A DNA stretch of 64,000 nucleotides, from assembly GCA_009667805.1 (NCBI GenBank), contig CM019068.1:9922182-9986181 (forward strand), written 5' to 3'. Positions 13,961-27,000 of the stretch are shown one piece after another. The stretch comes from Leptobrachium leishanense (lineage: Eukaryota; Chordata; Amphibia; Anura; Megophryidae). Numbering within the stretch: position 1 is the stretch's first letter; each line of letters begins with the position of its first letter. The notes beneath the pieces were generated by a model. The model did no database searches. It was given only the letters and a program-made list of their open reading frames with translations, and was not told where the DNA came from. The position numbers and the translations under genes are program-made.

Positions 13961-15057
13961 TATTTATGTATTTTTCACAAACAGTCTCTGATTAAATGAT
14001 TAGCCTCCTGTTCATGTTACGTGTCACATACTATACAAAGCAGGGTTTGTGTTCATGTGTGTTGATAAAGTATCAGCAATATCCAGCCTGCTCTCCTACC
14101 TGAGTGTCCAATTCAATGCAATCATTAAAAGAAAAAATGTAAACACCAGGCTCTCCAATGCAATTCAAGAAGTTATATTGGGTCGGCGTGTACAAAAAAA
14201 GGGTGACCCCTGGGCCACACAGAGCAGGTAACCCAAGTATTATTATGGTGATCTGATTTTCTGTCTACATTCTGTCCGTCGCCGTGTACTGATGTGTTTC
14301 TAATGTGAGTTTAACATTTAGGTCAAATAAGGATAAGACTTCCTCTACTCGAAGGATTTTACTTCACTACAAAACACTCACCAGGCATGTAAGACGTATC
14401 CACAAAACAAAATTTTATATATATTATATATATATATATATATTATTTTCTTCAATGAGCAGAAAATAAAAAAATACTTGTATTCCATCTGTGATGGGTT
14501 TTATTTATAATTTAAAAAAGGCAAAACATTATATAAATAAATATATAAAAATCCAAACAATGAGTTTGGCATATAGTATAGCATCTGAAAAATAGATTAT
14601 AGTTGCCACAGTGGCAAATCTAAAATATATGTATATTTAATTTATAAATACACACACGCTCATTTTACATATATGTTTATACACAGCTTATTATTATTAT
14701 TTTTACTTTAATATAATTTTCTTGCAATTCTATAAATACAAACCAAGCAGGATCAAGTGACAGTGATATAACCGATCAAGGGGAAAATTATAATAAACCA
14801 CGTGTATATCCCAGAGGTGAAATAATACAAAGAATATGTAAAGGGAAAACATTATTTCATAATGATATCAAATGAAGTGACTCAATAAGCGACGCACAAG
14901 ATAAGAAAGCAATAAGGCATTATTAAATATAACGCAGAATTTCTTTTTTACATTTTTTCCCAGACAGACATGATGATAAGCACTTTGCAAAAATATGAAA
15001 ATTATATGAATTTAATACAAATGTAAATGTACAAAGGAGTGACGGCAAGCGTCACTG
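13961..15057. other. AT-rich spacer, no gene seen
   Basis: AT-rich intergenic-type sequence with a short (TA)n tract near 14415-14445. No transposon ends or recognisable protein found. The open frame at 14049-14231 has no features I recognise. Confidence 0.5.
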
Positions 15058-15197
15058 TGTAAATATATATATATATATATATCCACCTCGATCCCCGCAT
15101 CGTCTTGAGAAAGGTCCGGTGGGACTGAAACGCCGACGCCTAATAAAAGTTTATTTTAAAGTCATTTCAAGTCTCTGAGTGGCGGAACATCACACTG

Positions 15198-15244
<47 letters not shown>
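15058..15244. repeat. Two TA microsatellites flanking a GAAACG-motif repeat fragment
   Basis: (TA)n at about 15064-15082 and 15202-15244. Between them is a fragment with 'cttgagaaaggtccggtggg' then 'actgaaacgccgac': a 5-bp stem (ggtcc/ggact, one G-T pair) closed by a GGTG loop and followed by GAAACG. A similar layout occurs at 55470-55503. Dispersed repeats of this form are common in vertebrate genomes; its origin here is uncertain. Confidence 0.6.
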
Positions 15245-15246
<2 letters not shown>

Positions 15247-16535
15247 GATCATGTGGATGGATTATATATGATCTGAGCGCTTATTGTTTCTGTATATCTA
15301 GTAGAAAGTCAAATAAAATCTCCAGGAATATGTCATAGTAATGATAATAATAATAATATTGTGCTTCTGTTTCCGGCACTTAAAAATAAGAGAGTGATTT
15401 GAGTTGGGGCGACCAGCTACGCCTGGTCATTCCCCAAAACCTGCTTTTTTATCCTTAATTTTAAAGGCACATATTTGAAATTTTAAACCATTTGTATCAT
15501 TTGTCATTTTGTTTATATAATATTTAATTATAATTGGATTACAGTGTTGTTTCTTTATTTGAGAGTAACACTCAGAGAGCGCATTATCTCCGAAAAAAGC
15601 CTGATAGCTTGAATACATGACTTGTATATCATCACATAATAAATTATTCATATCTATCTGTATCTATGTAACCACATAACAAATACACAAACCAAAGGGA
15701 TTTTATTCCACATAACTACAATTTGTTTGAGTTTTGCGGTTTCATTCATTCCTCTGAAGACATGGTCTCGGTGCTCGTCCGTGACATCATTTATTTGAAG
15801 ACGAGTCCAAGAAATGAAAATAACTCAGATCAGCAAATCCTGTTAAAGTCACAGATGCTTCGTGCGGAATGGCCAGGCGGAAATCACAGCGCATCAAGAG
15901 TTAATGCTCTTCAAGTTGTGCAAGAAAAACAATGCGGCCACCGGGTAGAGAAGATCTGATTTGGTTTGATTTCTTTCTCGCATTGGAAACATTTTTACAA
16001 TCATTTGTTTGTATTTTCCCTTTATTATGTATCATCGCATCTCACAGATTAAAAAATATACATTTATATATTATTTTTATTCTAGCTTTTATGGCAGATC
16101 TTTAATTTGCTAAATCTGATATTAAAGTGATTTAGCCGCTCGGTGCTCGGCAGATCTGACCATTTACATAGGTTTTAGATTATAAACTCGTACAAGCAGC
16201 GCTGCGAGTCCGCGATGGGTCACGCATTTCTACAAACTATAAATCAGAGCGAATTGACCAGGATATTAAATCTGAGCCAAAACTGGTCAAATTGCAGGAG
16301 TTCTCCACCAGCAGAGTTTGTTCTCCTGCTTTAAGGCACAGTGTGAGCGCTGGCCGTGGATTAGAACATGCAGGAGCTTCATAAACAAACAAAAACAAAT
16401 AATAACAACACACACGATTATTGTATCTCGGGGATTTCTTTCCCAGTATCTTTATAACAGGAGTCAGACTCCGACCACGAGATACACTGGAAGGAAACCT
16501 GTTATCCTCTGTCAAATCCTGGATACAGCGTAGGC
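15245..16535. other. Unique spacer, no gene seen
   Basis: Unique-looking sequence. Open frames at 15427-15651 (minus), 15723-15959 (plus) and 16237-16515 (minus) have no recognisable domain. Confidence 0.45.
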
Positions 16536-16576
16536 TAAATCTGCTGGACTACATTTCCCATGATGCTCTGTGAGCG
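16536..16576 (-). mobile_element. Fragment of the MITE family at 16747
   Basis: The block 'ctacatttcccatgatgctc' matches the reverse complement of 'gagcatcatgggagatgtag' within the MITE at 16747-16881, so this looks like half of a related copy. Confidence 0.45.
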
Positions 16577-16746
16577 CTTAGGGAGCTGTCACACTGAGGC
16601 CAGTGATACCCGCCTAAAGTACTAAACTCACAGAGATATCCTTTCATTTCACGGCATTCACTGGAGCGGTTACTGCGTCGACTTTCAATAAAGTTCATGA
16701 CTTTTCAACCGCGACGACCGACGTTTTCAGCTCACCGCGCATTAAC

Positions 16747-16881
16747 CAGGGGTCGCAACCTCGGCCCTCCAAATGTTTTGGAACTGCATTTCCCACAAGG
16801 TTCTGCCTACCTGATGACTGGCTGAGCATCATGGGAGATGTAGTTCTGAAACATCTAGAGGGCCGAGATTGTTTACCCCTG
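16747..16881. mobile_element. Short hairpin MITE, about 135 bp
   Basis: The left end 'CAGGGGTCGCAACCTCGGCC' and the reverse complement of the right end 'CAGGGGTAAACAATCTCGGC' align through about 60 bp of imperfect inverted repeat (including 'ctccaaatgttttggaact' against 'agttctgaaacatctagag'), leaving almost no loop. The CAGGGGT.. ends are hAT-like, but no convincing 8-bp target duplication is visible, so the superfamily is a guess. Confidence 0.7.
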
Positions 16882-18496
16882 GTTCATCCGGGCTCCTAAA
16901 CACAAATTATCCTTGCCATCGGCCAGTCTGGCTTGTGATAAAACAATGATAAGCAATGCTGAAAATTGGACCTGGCACGCGTTAACTCTTTCATGACCCT
17001 AGCGAGTGATAAGTCTCCCACATTAACTGCTTGATTATTTGGATCATTTAAAACACCAGAAGAAAAACACAACGAGCTTTGATGGGCATTTTGTGCAGAC
17101 CTAGTGGGCTGGCCTTCTCTGGACACGCCCACTGTATCAGCCCCACCCCAGAGGAACCTAGGATTCTATTCCAGTAGTGGGGAATTGCTTAATAATATGA
17201 GACAAACAGAAATGCATACAGGTATATATATATTTTGTGAGCATCCTATACAAGTCATTTACACCCACAAATATATCAATTTAAAAAAACAAATATCTCT
17301 AAGATTTTAGTAACATCCTTTTTCTACTACGTTTATAAGAGCCGCCTTTCTAAGAAATAGCTCCCAGCATGCACTGCTTTCTGAGCGTTTGCTCTTTTTG
17401 TAATACAAATCCGAAACTAGTCAATTTACAAAGAACAAAACTCAGGAAAAAATACTACGAAATACAAAGAGAGTGACCTGGAAATAACAATGTAACAATA
17501 TTCCGCGTTTATTGTATAGAATTTACTGAATATAATGTCTTTAGAATCTGAATAAACTGATCCGAACGATGGGAAGTAATTAGAGATTCGCCAGTGCAGA
17601 ATGAACGTCGGATAATTAAATATTCATTGGTGAAAATCTACTACCTCGCCTTCCCTTTAATGAAAACGTGCTTTACGGCGAATCCATAACACCAGGTCCC
17701 ACCAGAAAGGAAAGGGTTATTACTAACATCTGAGTTACAAATGCCAGCTTTATCGCCGTGGCTACGTCAGGTAACTTGCCTTTTTGGATGTTTTGTTGGC
17801 ATCATGTTGTTTCGGACAGTTGGCGGGAAATGCCATCCCATAAAATGGTCCATGCTGCCGGTGTTTATGCCGGTGCCGCGCCACCCTAGAATGTTCCGAG
17901 AGGTGTCATGGTGGCGCGCGGTCAGATTTCGTTATGTCTGGGTGAAGCAGCCTTTCCCAGAGACGGCCGCGGCCAGCATCGTCACGCGGATAAAACCGCT
18001 CTGTGAAACCTAAAACCGCTGGGTATCTCTTATGTATTTTCTGGGTTGGATTTTTGGGGTTTTTTTGGGACCACAGGGGCTCGGGGCAGTTGCTGCGAAA
18101 ACATGTCCGCGTGATTGATTTACAATTAGTGTTACTTTTCTCTCAAAGTTTGTCTTTCGCTGAGTAAGTGCCGTCTGTCCCTTGTCCTTGTGAGTGAAAA
18201 GTCAGTGAAACACCGGAGTAGCCTTACACATTTTTGGCACGGCGCGGTGAGACGGAGCGGCCTTGTCTCTGGCAATGACTGTGACAAACCCTCCAGCCTG
18301 GAGAACCAAATGAAATAACACCGGGGGGCTCCGCACAAACAGCTGCACGGGTATGGAAGCAACAATAAGGACAGAGCGTGATTCTCCGACACTTCTTCTA
18401 TTTTTGTATTTTTTGGCAGGGGGTTTATAAAAAAATGTAGTTATGAGAAATGTTACCGGCACGAAGACGTTTTAGCAAATATTTTCCACCGTGATG
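16882..18496. other. Unique spacer with a CpG-rich patch
   Basis: No recognisable gene. The part around 17740-18010 is GC-richer with several CpG-containing motifs, but I see no promoter, exon or transposon signal strong enough to call. Confidence 0.45.
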
Positions 18497-18600
18497 ATCG
18501 TTTAGAGACACTCTATGCACCCTGACCACTTTACCTTATTATAATGCCCAATTATTTAATGTTAAAAAGAGGGGAGGTTAATAGAGTGCTCCTTAACCCC
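18497..18600. mobile_element. Family M MITE, short copy
   Basis: The left end 'gagacactctatgcaccctg' with 'accacttta' corresponds to the family M end seen at 23303 ('ttaaagggacactc'). On the right, the complement of 'taatagagtgctcctta' gives a matching inverted end. About 100 bp with imperfect inverted repeats. Confidence 0.5.
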
Positions 18601-19030
18601 TTCACTGCTGTGAATGTGTTTAAACAATCAGCGGTAGCAGACACAGCAGCCTGAGATCGTGCTAACACAGTCTGGAGCTGTAAACTAGATTTGTCACTTA
18701 CAACCTAATTTCATTTGCATTTGGCCTCCAGAAAGCGCCCCCAAAATATTCAGCACCCTGTGCCTGATGCCCGACCTGCCATCACTTTATAAATCCAGGT
18801 GGGAAAGTATCTGAATGACGTTTCCCCAGCTGTTCCTGCACAAAGCCCAGACGTGCAGTAACTCCTTTTCACCAGCAGATGGCAACATCCACCTGCCAAA
18901 TAGGTTATTGCAGTGTGGAATACATTGGGAATATTCCCAAATATGTCTTATCGTATAATTAATTCAAAATAATTTTCCAAAAAAACCTCTGGTTCCTGAC
19001 AGTGTTTTTTTTTTTTTTGAAAATCACTTA
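18601..19030. other. Spacer, nothing recognised
   Basis: Unique sequence ending in a T run near 19007-19017. No gene or element is supported. Confidence 0.45.
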
Positions 19031-20001
19031 AGGGTTATTTCAGAGAGAGCCAATATGGCCCCGAAATGTCGCCGAACAGTGAGTTTCCCTGTACAGTGAC
19101 ATTTTGGGGCCATTCGGCCAGTCAGAGAGCAGGCAATGCGCCACATTTTGGTGAACTGCCTGCAACTACGATGCCTGTTCGGCGGCAGTGAAATACGGTG
19201 TCTGTTCGGCGGCAGTGAAATACGGTGCTGTTCAGCGGCAGTGAAATACTGTGCCTGCTCGGCGGCAGTGAAATACGGTGCCTGTTTGGCGGCAGTGAAA
19301 TCCCCCATAGCGAAGCAATGGTTAATCTATTCACATTGAACAGCAGAGAAATGTCAGTGAAATGCCCTGATGTTCAGTGGTTTCATTCGGCAGTTTTATT
19401 CAGGCGAATCCCATAGGTTTCAGTGTTAAAAATATTCCCGTTTTTATACAATATTTTATAAATCGTTTATTATTTTAATCTGCAACAAAAAAGTCTATTT
19501 TTTTAAGGATCTTTTAGGCAAAATTTTAAAAAAATCTGTTTGTTTAAAACGCGTCCTTTTTTCTGTAACAGCCCTTTTTATTATCATTCATTGGATTTTA
19601 TATGTAAATTTCAGGCATTTTCCTTCAGTAGTTTTTTTGCAAAAAGCGTTTCAATCTTGACACTTTCAAACTTTTTTTTTTTTACCCCGTCTGTCAGCTT
19701 GTTGGCTTTTCCTGGCGGCTGCTCTGCTCTGTGTTCGGCGTTTTATATTCGGATGCGTTCGTGTTTCTTTTGGCAGTTTTGCGGCGGATGGTCAGATTTT
19801 TATGGATGCATTCACTGTTTTTTCAGCAGTTTTGTGACGGTTTTTCCGTTCGATGCGGCGGTTTTGCGGCGGATTTTCAGATGCGATCAGTCTATTTTCC
19901 CTGCACTTTGGGGACCCTGCGGTGAGTGCCTAATTCACCGCAGTGTGGGAAAATTTGATCCCCTAAAGTGCAGGAACGAGAATGTCGGTGACATCCCCTT
20001 A
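19031..20001 (+). mobile_element. Family B non-autonomous DNA transposon, copy B1
   Basis: About 970 bp. It starts 'agggttatttcagagagagc' followed by a 'ccgaaatgtcgccga' block, and carries five tandem 27-bp repeats ('tgcctgttcggcggcagtga' plus 'aatacgg') at about 19170-19305. It then has an AT-rich middle and a GC-richer distal part rich in 'gcggcggatt' motifs, ending near 'gaatgtcggtgacatcccct', an inverted version of the left end. The same order occurs in reverse at 38636-39430. No coding capacity is recognised, and the superfamily cannot be decided because target duplications are unclear. Confidence 0.8.
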
Positions 20002-20875
20002 TCAGTTTGGATCTGGCACATGGTTTACATGTTTGGCATAAAATTACAGTCGTAGAATGTTACAGTCTGCTGTTCACAGTTTAGTGAATACACCCCGCAG
20101 CCAAACCCATTGGGATTTGAAAGTGTCATCATTCCGGCTCCGATCCAAAGCGGGATACATGAGCCCATTGTGTACGAGCGGCTGTGCCAGGAGACAATAC
20201 CAGCCCCTGCCCACATCTAATGAACAACATGTGTTTCAGACTTTTTTCAAGCACTAATTATTCAGGGACATTAAGCGAGAAACAGAGAACAAAGCCGCCC
20301 GCGCAGCGCCCCGTTCCTGCAGATTTATGTTAGGAAGGCCAGTAATTTCTATCGCTCTGCCAGCTCTGCGATTATCTCGGGATATTCCCCAATTTCCCCC
20401 GAAGTGATATTATGGGCAGCGAGGATCCCGGGCGAACGCGCGGCTCTTTAGTTATTACATAGACAGGTTAGTCCTGGGATGTCACAAACAGCAGAGTTTT
20501 ACAGTAACTTTTATTAGCTGTTTTATTAGGATTTCAAAACAAGAAAAGTCTTTATTATTTTCCTTTCGGATGAGCTTCAGAGCAGATAAAGGCGGTCATT
20601 AACCAATTCACTACCAAGCGTTATTGTTGAAAAAAAGACTATAACATTTATTTGAAACATGGGACACATAAAAATTAAATGAAGCATAAAATAGTAATTT
20701 TACATAAAGATTGTTAAAAAATTAAAATGATGTCATTTTTTGTTCATTTTTAATTTTTCATGTATTAGTTTATCCTTTACAGAAATATCGCTGGGATGAA
20801 AGGTTGTAAACTCTAGATGGTGTCCCTTATCCGGCACAATGTCACACGTGGTTTGCTTTATCAAAATACAGGCAG
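20002..20875. other. Unique spacer; possible conserved element 20265-20460
   Basis: No gene recognised. The stretch 20265-20460 is balanced in composition and contains short transcription-factor-like motifs (for example 'gaacaaag'), and it lies between repeats without resembling any of them. This is only a hint of constrained non-coding sequence. Confidence 0.35.
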
Positions 20876-21030
20876 AAATGGCCTTTGTGTCAGTAAATGT
20901 GCTGCAGACAGATAATAAAATGGTGAGATCTCCTGCTTACACGGGGTCTGCATTATCAGCATACAGGCAGATGCAGTAAATGTGTTGCAGACAGATAATA
21001 AAATGGTGAGATCTCCTGCTTATGGGGATT
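20876..21030. repeat. Duplicated segment containing 'gcagacagataataaaatgg'
   Basis: Two near-identical copies of a segment (about 20891-20939 and 20972-21023) sharing 'gcagacagataataaaatgg' and 'tgagatctcctgctta', separated by about 80 bp and just upstream of the 52-bp array. Confidence 0.75.
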
Positions 21031-21061
21031 TGTAGTGATCAGAATGAGATTATTAGCAATG

Positions 21062-22370
21062 CAATATCTGTATGTGCTGCATAATGCCTGTGTATGGCAA
21101 TTACATCAACATCTTGTATCTGTATGTGCTGTATAATGCCTGTGTATGGCAATTACAGCAACACCTTGTATCTGTATGTGCTGCATAATGCCTGTGTATG
21201 GCAATTACAGCAACACCTTGTGTCTGTATGTGCCGCATAATGCCTGTGTATGGCAATTACAGCAACACCTTGTATCTGTATGTGCCGCATAATGCCTGTG
21301 TATGGCAATTACAGCAACACCTTGTATCTGTATGCACCGCATAATGCCTGTGTCTGGCAATTACAGCAACACCTTGTGTCTGTATGCGCCGCATAATGCC
21401 TGTGTATGGTAATTACAACCAACACCTTGAATCTGTATGTGCCGCATAATGCCTGTGTATGGCAATTACAGCAACATCTTGTATCTGTATGTGCTGCATA
21501 ATGCCTGTGTGTGGCAATTACAGAAACACCTTGTATCTGTATGTGCTGCATAATGCCTGTGTATGGCAATTACAGCAACACCTTGTATCTGTATGTGCCG
21601 CATAATGCCTGTGTATGGCAATACAGCAACACCTTGTATCTGTATGTGCCGCATAATGCCTGTGTATGGCAATTACAGCAACTCCTTGTATCTGTATGTG
21701 CCGCATAATGCCTGTGTATGGCAATTACAGCAACACCTTGTATCTGTATGTGCCGCATAATGCCTGTGTATGGCAATTACAGCAACACCTTGTATCTGTA
21801 TGTGCTGCATAATGCCTGTGTATGGCAATTACAGTAACACCTTGTATCTGTATGTGCTGCATAATGCCTGTGTATGGCAATTACAGCAACACCTTGTATC
21901 TGTATGTGCCGCATAATGCCTGTGTATGGCAATTACAGCAACACCTTGTATCTGTATGTGCAGCATAATGCCTGTGTATGGCAATTACAGCAACACCTTG
22001 TATCTGTATGTGCCGCATAATGCCTGTGTATGGCAATTACAGCAACACCTTGTATCTGTATGTGCAGCATAATGCCTGTGTATGGCAATTACAGCAACAC
22101 CTTGTATCTGTATGTGCTGCATAATGCCTGTGTATGGCAATTACAGCAACACCTTGTATCTGTATGTGCCGCATAATGCCTCTGTAATGCAATTACAACA
22201 ACACCTTGTATCTGTATGTGCCGCATAATGCCTGTGTATGGCAATTACAACAACACCTTGTATCTGTATGTGCTGCATAATGCCTGTGTAAGGCAATTAC
22301 AGCAACACCTTGTATCTGTATGTGCCGCATAATGCCTGTGTGTGGCAATTACAGCAACTCCTTGTATCTG
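21062..22370. repeat. 52-bp minisatellite, about 25 copies
   Basis: The unit contains 'tgcctgtgtatggcaattac', 'agcaacaccttgtatctgta' and 'tgtgccgcataa' (52 bp). Units are highly uniform, with ccg/ctg/cag variation before 'cataa'. The last copy runs into unique sequence at 22370. Confidence 0.97.
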
Positions 22371-23302
22371 TACTGTACAGGGATTTACACTCATTATAAC
22401 CCACTGAATCTTATCCCTGTACAGCAGCGACTGACCCCACAGCTCCCCCTGTATTCTGACCAATCCCTGGCTGCTGAAGTGTTGCAGTAAAGTTTGTTGA
22501 GCTTTTTGTTACAGTGAGTGTGGGGGGCAGCTCCTTGTATCTCATACAAACATATTAAATAGTTTTAAACATTAACCAATCAATCAGAAAGATGTGATTA
22601 TTGGAATAATTATATAATAATCCCTTAATCTTAATAACCACAGCATCGCAATAAATAATCAGGATTTAATAAGGTTTAAGCAAAACATTCCAAACAGACC
22701 TATCTAATATGAAGGCTCCAAACCCTGCGACACCTTCTGATACAAGTAACGATGTTATCTGATAGATGGCATTAAACGTAAGGACTGAACAATGAAACCC
22801 GGGCCTGTCGGCAGATACGCCCTCTGCGCGCCCTGCGATGGATATGCTGTGAGCCTGTGTGGCCTGAAAGAAATGCTCCAGGATTATTGTTTGCATTGAA
22901 TGAAGTCTGACCGTGGAAATGAGATAAAGTCTGCATGAAGCACGATCGCTGCCGTCACTGGACTGGAATCCATCCAGCGAGCGAGCATGGGTACACATGG
23001 CGAGGCAGCCACCCCAAAAACACTCGAACCTGAGGAACCTGCACAGTGAGAGGGGGGCAGCTGTGGATACAGTTTATGGTTATAGTATCCATGTCGCAAG
23101 AGAATGCTCCATCAAGTTACACATTTTCATGGAAAAGCAATATTTTGTATTGGAAAACTCTCAGGTTTATGTTTACTGATTCGCAAACGACAAACTGCAG
23201 CATCTCACAGCCTCTGTGCATCGATTCCAGCGTGACGATATTCCCAAGTACAGCACGCAGCGTCTTATTCCAGCCGAGCCATTAAGGGTAACGAGAGAGA
23301 GA
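22371..23302. other. Unique spacer; possible conserved element 22660-23010
   Basis: No gene recognised; the antisense open frame 22666-22998 has no known domain. The interval 22660-23010 resembles neither repeats nor exons and has the balanced, motif-rich look of conserved non-coding DNA ('caggattattgtttgcattg'). This is speculative without alignment. Confidence 0.35.
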
Positions 23303-23848
23303 CGCGCGTTATGATTAAAGGGACACTCTTTTTTATCCTGCTGGCAGCCTCTGCCCTATTATTTCGATTTTTAGTTACTTTTCCCCCTCACCGCGCGCTG
23401 CTCTTCCTCTACGGCTCAGGGACTCAGTCCCTGAAGCTTTTCTGCGCAGTTTGTTCTCCTCCTATCAACTTGTGTATCGTAGGAGCCGCACATTGCGCAG
23501 CGCTACGGGACTCACACACTTTACGTACACAAGTTCCGTAGAGCGATGGATCGGAGCTGCGCATGCACATATCTGATCCATCACGGCCTCTCTGAGATCG
23601 CTCGCTACAGAAATTGGTCTCACAGGGTGATGTCACCCGCTCTCTGTGTGTGACATCACTAGTGACCGGCAGCCGGGAAATAAAAATTCCAGCATCTGAT
23701 GACACTGGGTGGGTTGGAAGAAACTCCTCTGCTTCACCCAGTGATTTCATCAGATCAGGGGAGCTGGAAAGGGGAGGGGGACTCCTCACATCCTGACCAC
23801 TTTATAACAATGAAGTGGTCAGGGTGAGTAGAGCTTCCTGTTAACAGG
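23303..23848. mobile_element. Family M non-autonomous transposon, copy M1
   Basis: The left end is 'attaaagggacactcttttt'. The right part has 'ctgaccactttataacaatg' with 'aagtggtcagggtg' (a small hairpin), ending in a diverged inverted match to the left terminus near 'cctgttaac'. The interior ('tacgggactcacacacttta', 'gacatcactagtgaccggca') is shared with 50490-50980. No protein family recognised. Confidence 0.7.
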
Positions 23849-24088
23849 GATCACTACCTTATAAGTATACATCACACTGCGCACTTTCCAACATATAATG
23901 GTTTTAAATGTTTTATTGTTTTTCTTTTTTATTGTTTTTTAACCTGATACAGATTTTGCTTGGAATATCATCATATGCATAAAATTACACTTACATATAT
24001 TTTCAAAATATTGTAAAATGAGAGATGACGAACTCTGAGCATCAATCTAACATTTACTGGACCGGCAGATACCAGAAAGTGTCACCCT
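23849..24088. other. Short AT-rich spacer before the 37-bp array
   Basis: Unique AT-rich sequence. The array unit begins abruptly after 'ccagaaagtgtcaccctctc'. Confidence 0.5.
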
Positions 24089-27000
24089 CTCCTCTTAGAT
24101 TGTAAGCTCTGGGGCAGGGTCCCCTCTCCTCTTAGATTGTATGCTCTGGAGCAGGGTCCCCTCTCCTCTTAGATTGTAAGCTCTGGAGCAGGGTCCCCTC
24201 TCCTCTTAGATTGTAAGCTCTGGAGCAGGGTCCCCTCTCTTCTTAGATTGTAAGCTCTGGAGCAGGGTCCCCTCTCCTCTTAGATTGTAAGCTCTGGAGC
24301 AGGGTCCCCTCTCCTCTTAGATTGTAAGCTCTGGAGCAGGGTCCCCTCTCCTCTTAGATTGTAAGCTCTGGAGCAGGGTCCCCTCTCCTCTTAGATTGTA
24401 AGCTCTGGAGCAGGGTCCCCTCTCCTCTTAGATTGTAAGCTCTGGAGCAGGGTCCCCTCTCCTCTTAGATTGTAAGCTCTGGGGCAGGGTCCCCTCTCCT
24501 CTTAGATTGTAAGCTCTGGAGCAGGGTCCCCTCTCCTCTTAGATTGTAAGCTCTGGAGCAGGGTCCCCTCTCCTCTTAGATTGTAAGCTCTGGAGCAGGG
24601 TCCCCTCTCCTCTTAGATTGTAAGCTCTGGGGCAGGGTCCCCTCTCCTCTTAGATTGTAAGCTCTGGAGCAGGGTCCCCTCTCCTCTTAGATTGTAAGCT
24701 CTGGGGCAGGGTCCCCTCTCCTCTTAGATTGTAAGCTCTGGAGCAGGGTCCTCTCTCCTCTTAGATTGTAAGCTCTGGAGCAGGGTCCCCTCTCTTCTTA
24801 GATTGTAAGCTCTGGGGCAGGGTCCCCTCTCCTCTTAGATTGTAAGCTCTGGAGCAGGGTCCTCTCTCCTCTTAGATTGTAAGCTCTGGGGCAGGGTCCC
24901 CTCTCCTCTTAGATTGTAAGCTCTGGAGCAGGGTCCCCTCTCCTCTTAGATTGTAAGCTCTGGAGCAGGGTCCCCTCTCTTCTTAGATTGTAAGCTCTGG
25001 AGCAGGGTCCCCTCTCCTCTTAGATTGTAAGCTCTGGAGCAGGTCCCCTCTCCTCTTAGATTGTAAGCTCTGGAGCAGGGTCCCCTCTCCTCTTAGATTG
25101 TAAGCTCTGGAGCAGGGTCCCCTCTCCTCTTAGATTGTAAGCTCTGGGCAGGGTCCCCTCTCCTCTTAGATTGTAAGCTCTGGAGCAGGGTCCCCTCTCC
25201 TCTTAGATTGTAAGCTCTGGGCAGGGTCCCCTCTCCTCTTAGATTGTAAGCTCTGGAGCAGGGTCCCCTCTCTTCTTAGATTGTAAGCTCTGGAGCAGGG
25301 TCCCCTCTCCTCTTAGATTGTAAGCTCTGGAGCAGGGTCCCCTCTCCTCTTAGATTGTAAGCTCTGGAGCAGGGTCCCCTCTCCTCTTAGATTGTAAGCT
25401 CTGGAGCAGGGTCCCCTCTCCTCTTAGATTGTAAGCTCTGGAGCAGGGTCCTCTCTCCTCTTAGATTGTAAGCTCTGGGGCAGGGTCCCCTCTCCTCTTA
25501 GATTGTAAGCTCTGGAGGCAGGGTCCCCTCTCCTCTTAGATTGTAAGCTCTGGAGCAGGGTCCCTCTCCTCTTAGATTGTAAACTCTGGAGCAGGGTCCC
25601 CTCTCCTCTTAGATTGTAAGCTCTGGAGCAGGTCCCCTCTCCTCTTAGATTGTAAGCTCTGGAGCAGGGTCCCCTCTCCTCTTAGATTGTAAGCTCTGGA
25701 GCAGGGTCCCCTCTCCTCTTAGATTGTAAGCTCTGGGCAGGGTCCCCTCTCCTCTTAGATTGTAAGCTCTGGAGCAGGGTCCCCTCTCCTCTTAGATTGT
25801 AAGCTCTGGAGCAGGGTCCCCTCTCCTCTTAGATTGTAAGCTCTGGAGCAGGGTCCCCTCTCCTCTTAGATTGTAAGCTCTGGGCAGGGTCCCCTCTCCT
25901 CTTAGATTGTAAGCTCTGGAGCAGGGTCCCCTCTTCTTAGATTGTAAGCTCTGGAGCAGGGTCCCCTCTCTTCTTAGATTGTAAGCTCTGGGGCAGGGTC
26001 CCCTCTCCTCTTAGATTGTAAGCTCTGGAGCAGGGTCCCCTCTCCTCTTAGATTGTAAGCTCTGGAGCAGGGTCCCCTCTCCTCTTAGATTGTAAGCTCT
26101 GGAGCAGGGTCCCCTCTCCTCTTAGATTGTAAGCTCTGGAGCAGGGTCCCCTCTCCTCTTAGATTGTAAGCTCTGGAGCAGGGTCCCCTCTCCTCTTAGA
26201 TTGTAAGCTCTGGAGCAGGGTCCCCTCTCCTCTTAGATTGTAAGCTCTGGGCAGGGTCCCCTCTCCTCTTAGATTGTAAGCTCTGGAGCAGGGTCCCCTC
26301 TCCTCTTAGATTGTAAGCTCTGGGCAGGGTCCCTCTCCTCTTAGATTGTAAGCTCTGGAGCAGGGTCCCCTCTCTTCTTAGATTGTAAGCTCTGGAGCAG
26401 GGTCCCTCTCCTCTTAGATTGTAAGCTCTGGAGCAGGGTCCCCTCTCCTCTTAGATTGTAAGCTCTGGAGCAGGGTCCCCTCTCCTCTTAGATTGTAAGC
26501 TCTGGAGCAGGGTCCCCTCTCTCTTAGATTGTAAGCTCTGGAGCAGGGTCCCCTCTCCTCTTAGATTGTAAGCTCTGGAGCAGGGTCCCCTCTCCTCTTA
26601 GATTGTAAGCTCTGGGGCAGGGTCCCCTCTCCTCTTAGATTGTAAGCTCTGGAGCAGGGTCCCCTCTCCTCATAGATTGTAAGCTCTGGAGCAGGGTCCC
26701 CTCTCCTCTTAGATTGTAAGCTCTGGGGCAGGGTCCCCTCTCCTCTTAGATTGTAAGCTCTGGAGCAGGGTCCCTCTCCTCTTAGATTGTAAGCTCTGGA
26801 GCAGGGTCCCCTCTCCTCTTAGATTGTAAGCTCTGGAGCAGGGTCCCCTCTCCTCTTAGATTGTAAGCTCTGGAGCAGGGCCCCCTCTCCTCTTAGATTG
26901 TAAGCTCTGAGCAGGGTCCCTCTCCTCTTAGATTGTAAGCTCTGGAGCAGGGTCCCCTCTCCTCTTAGATTGTAAGCTCTGGAGCAGGGTCCCCTCTCCT

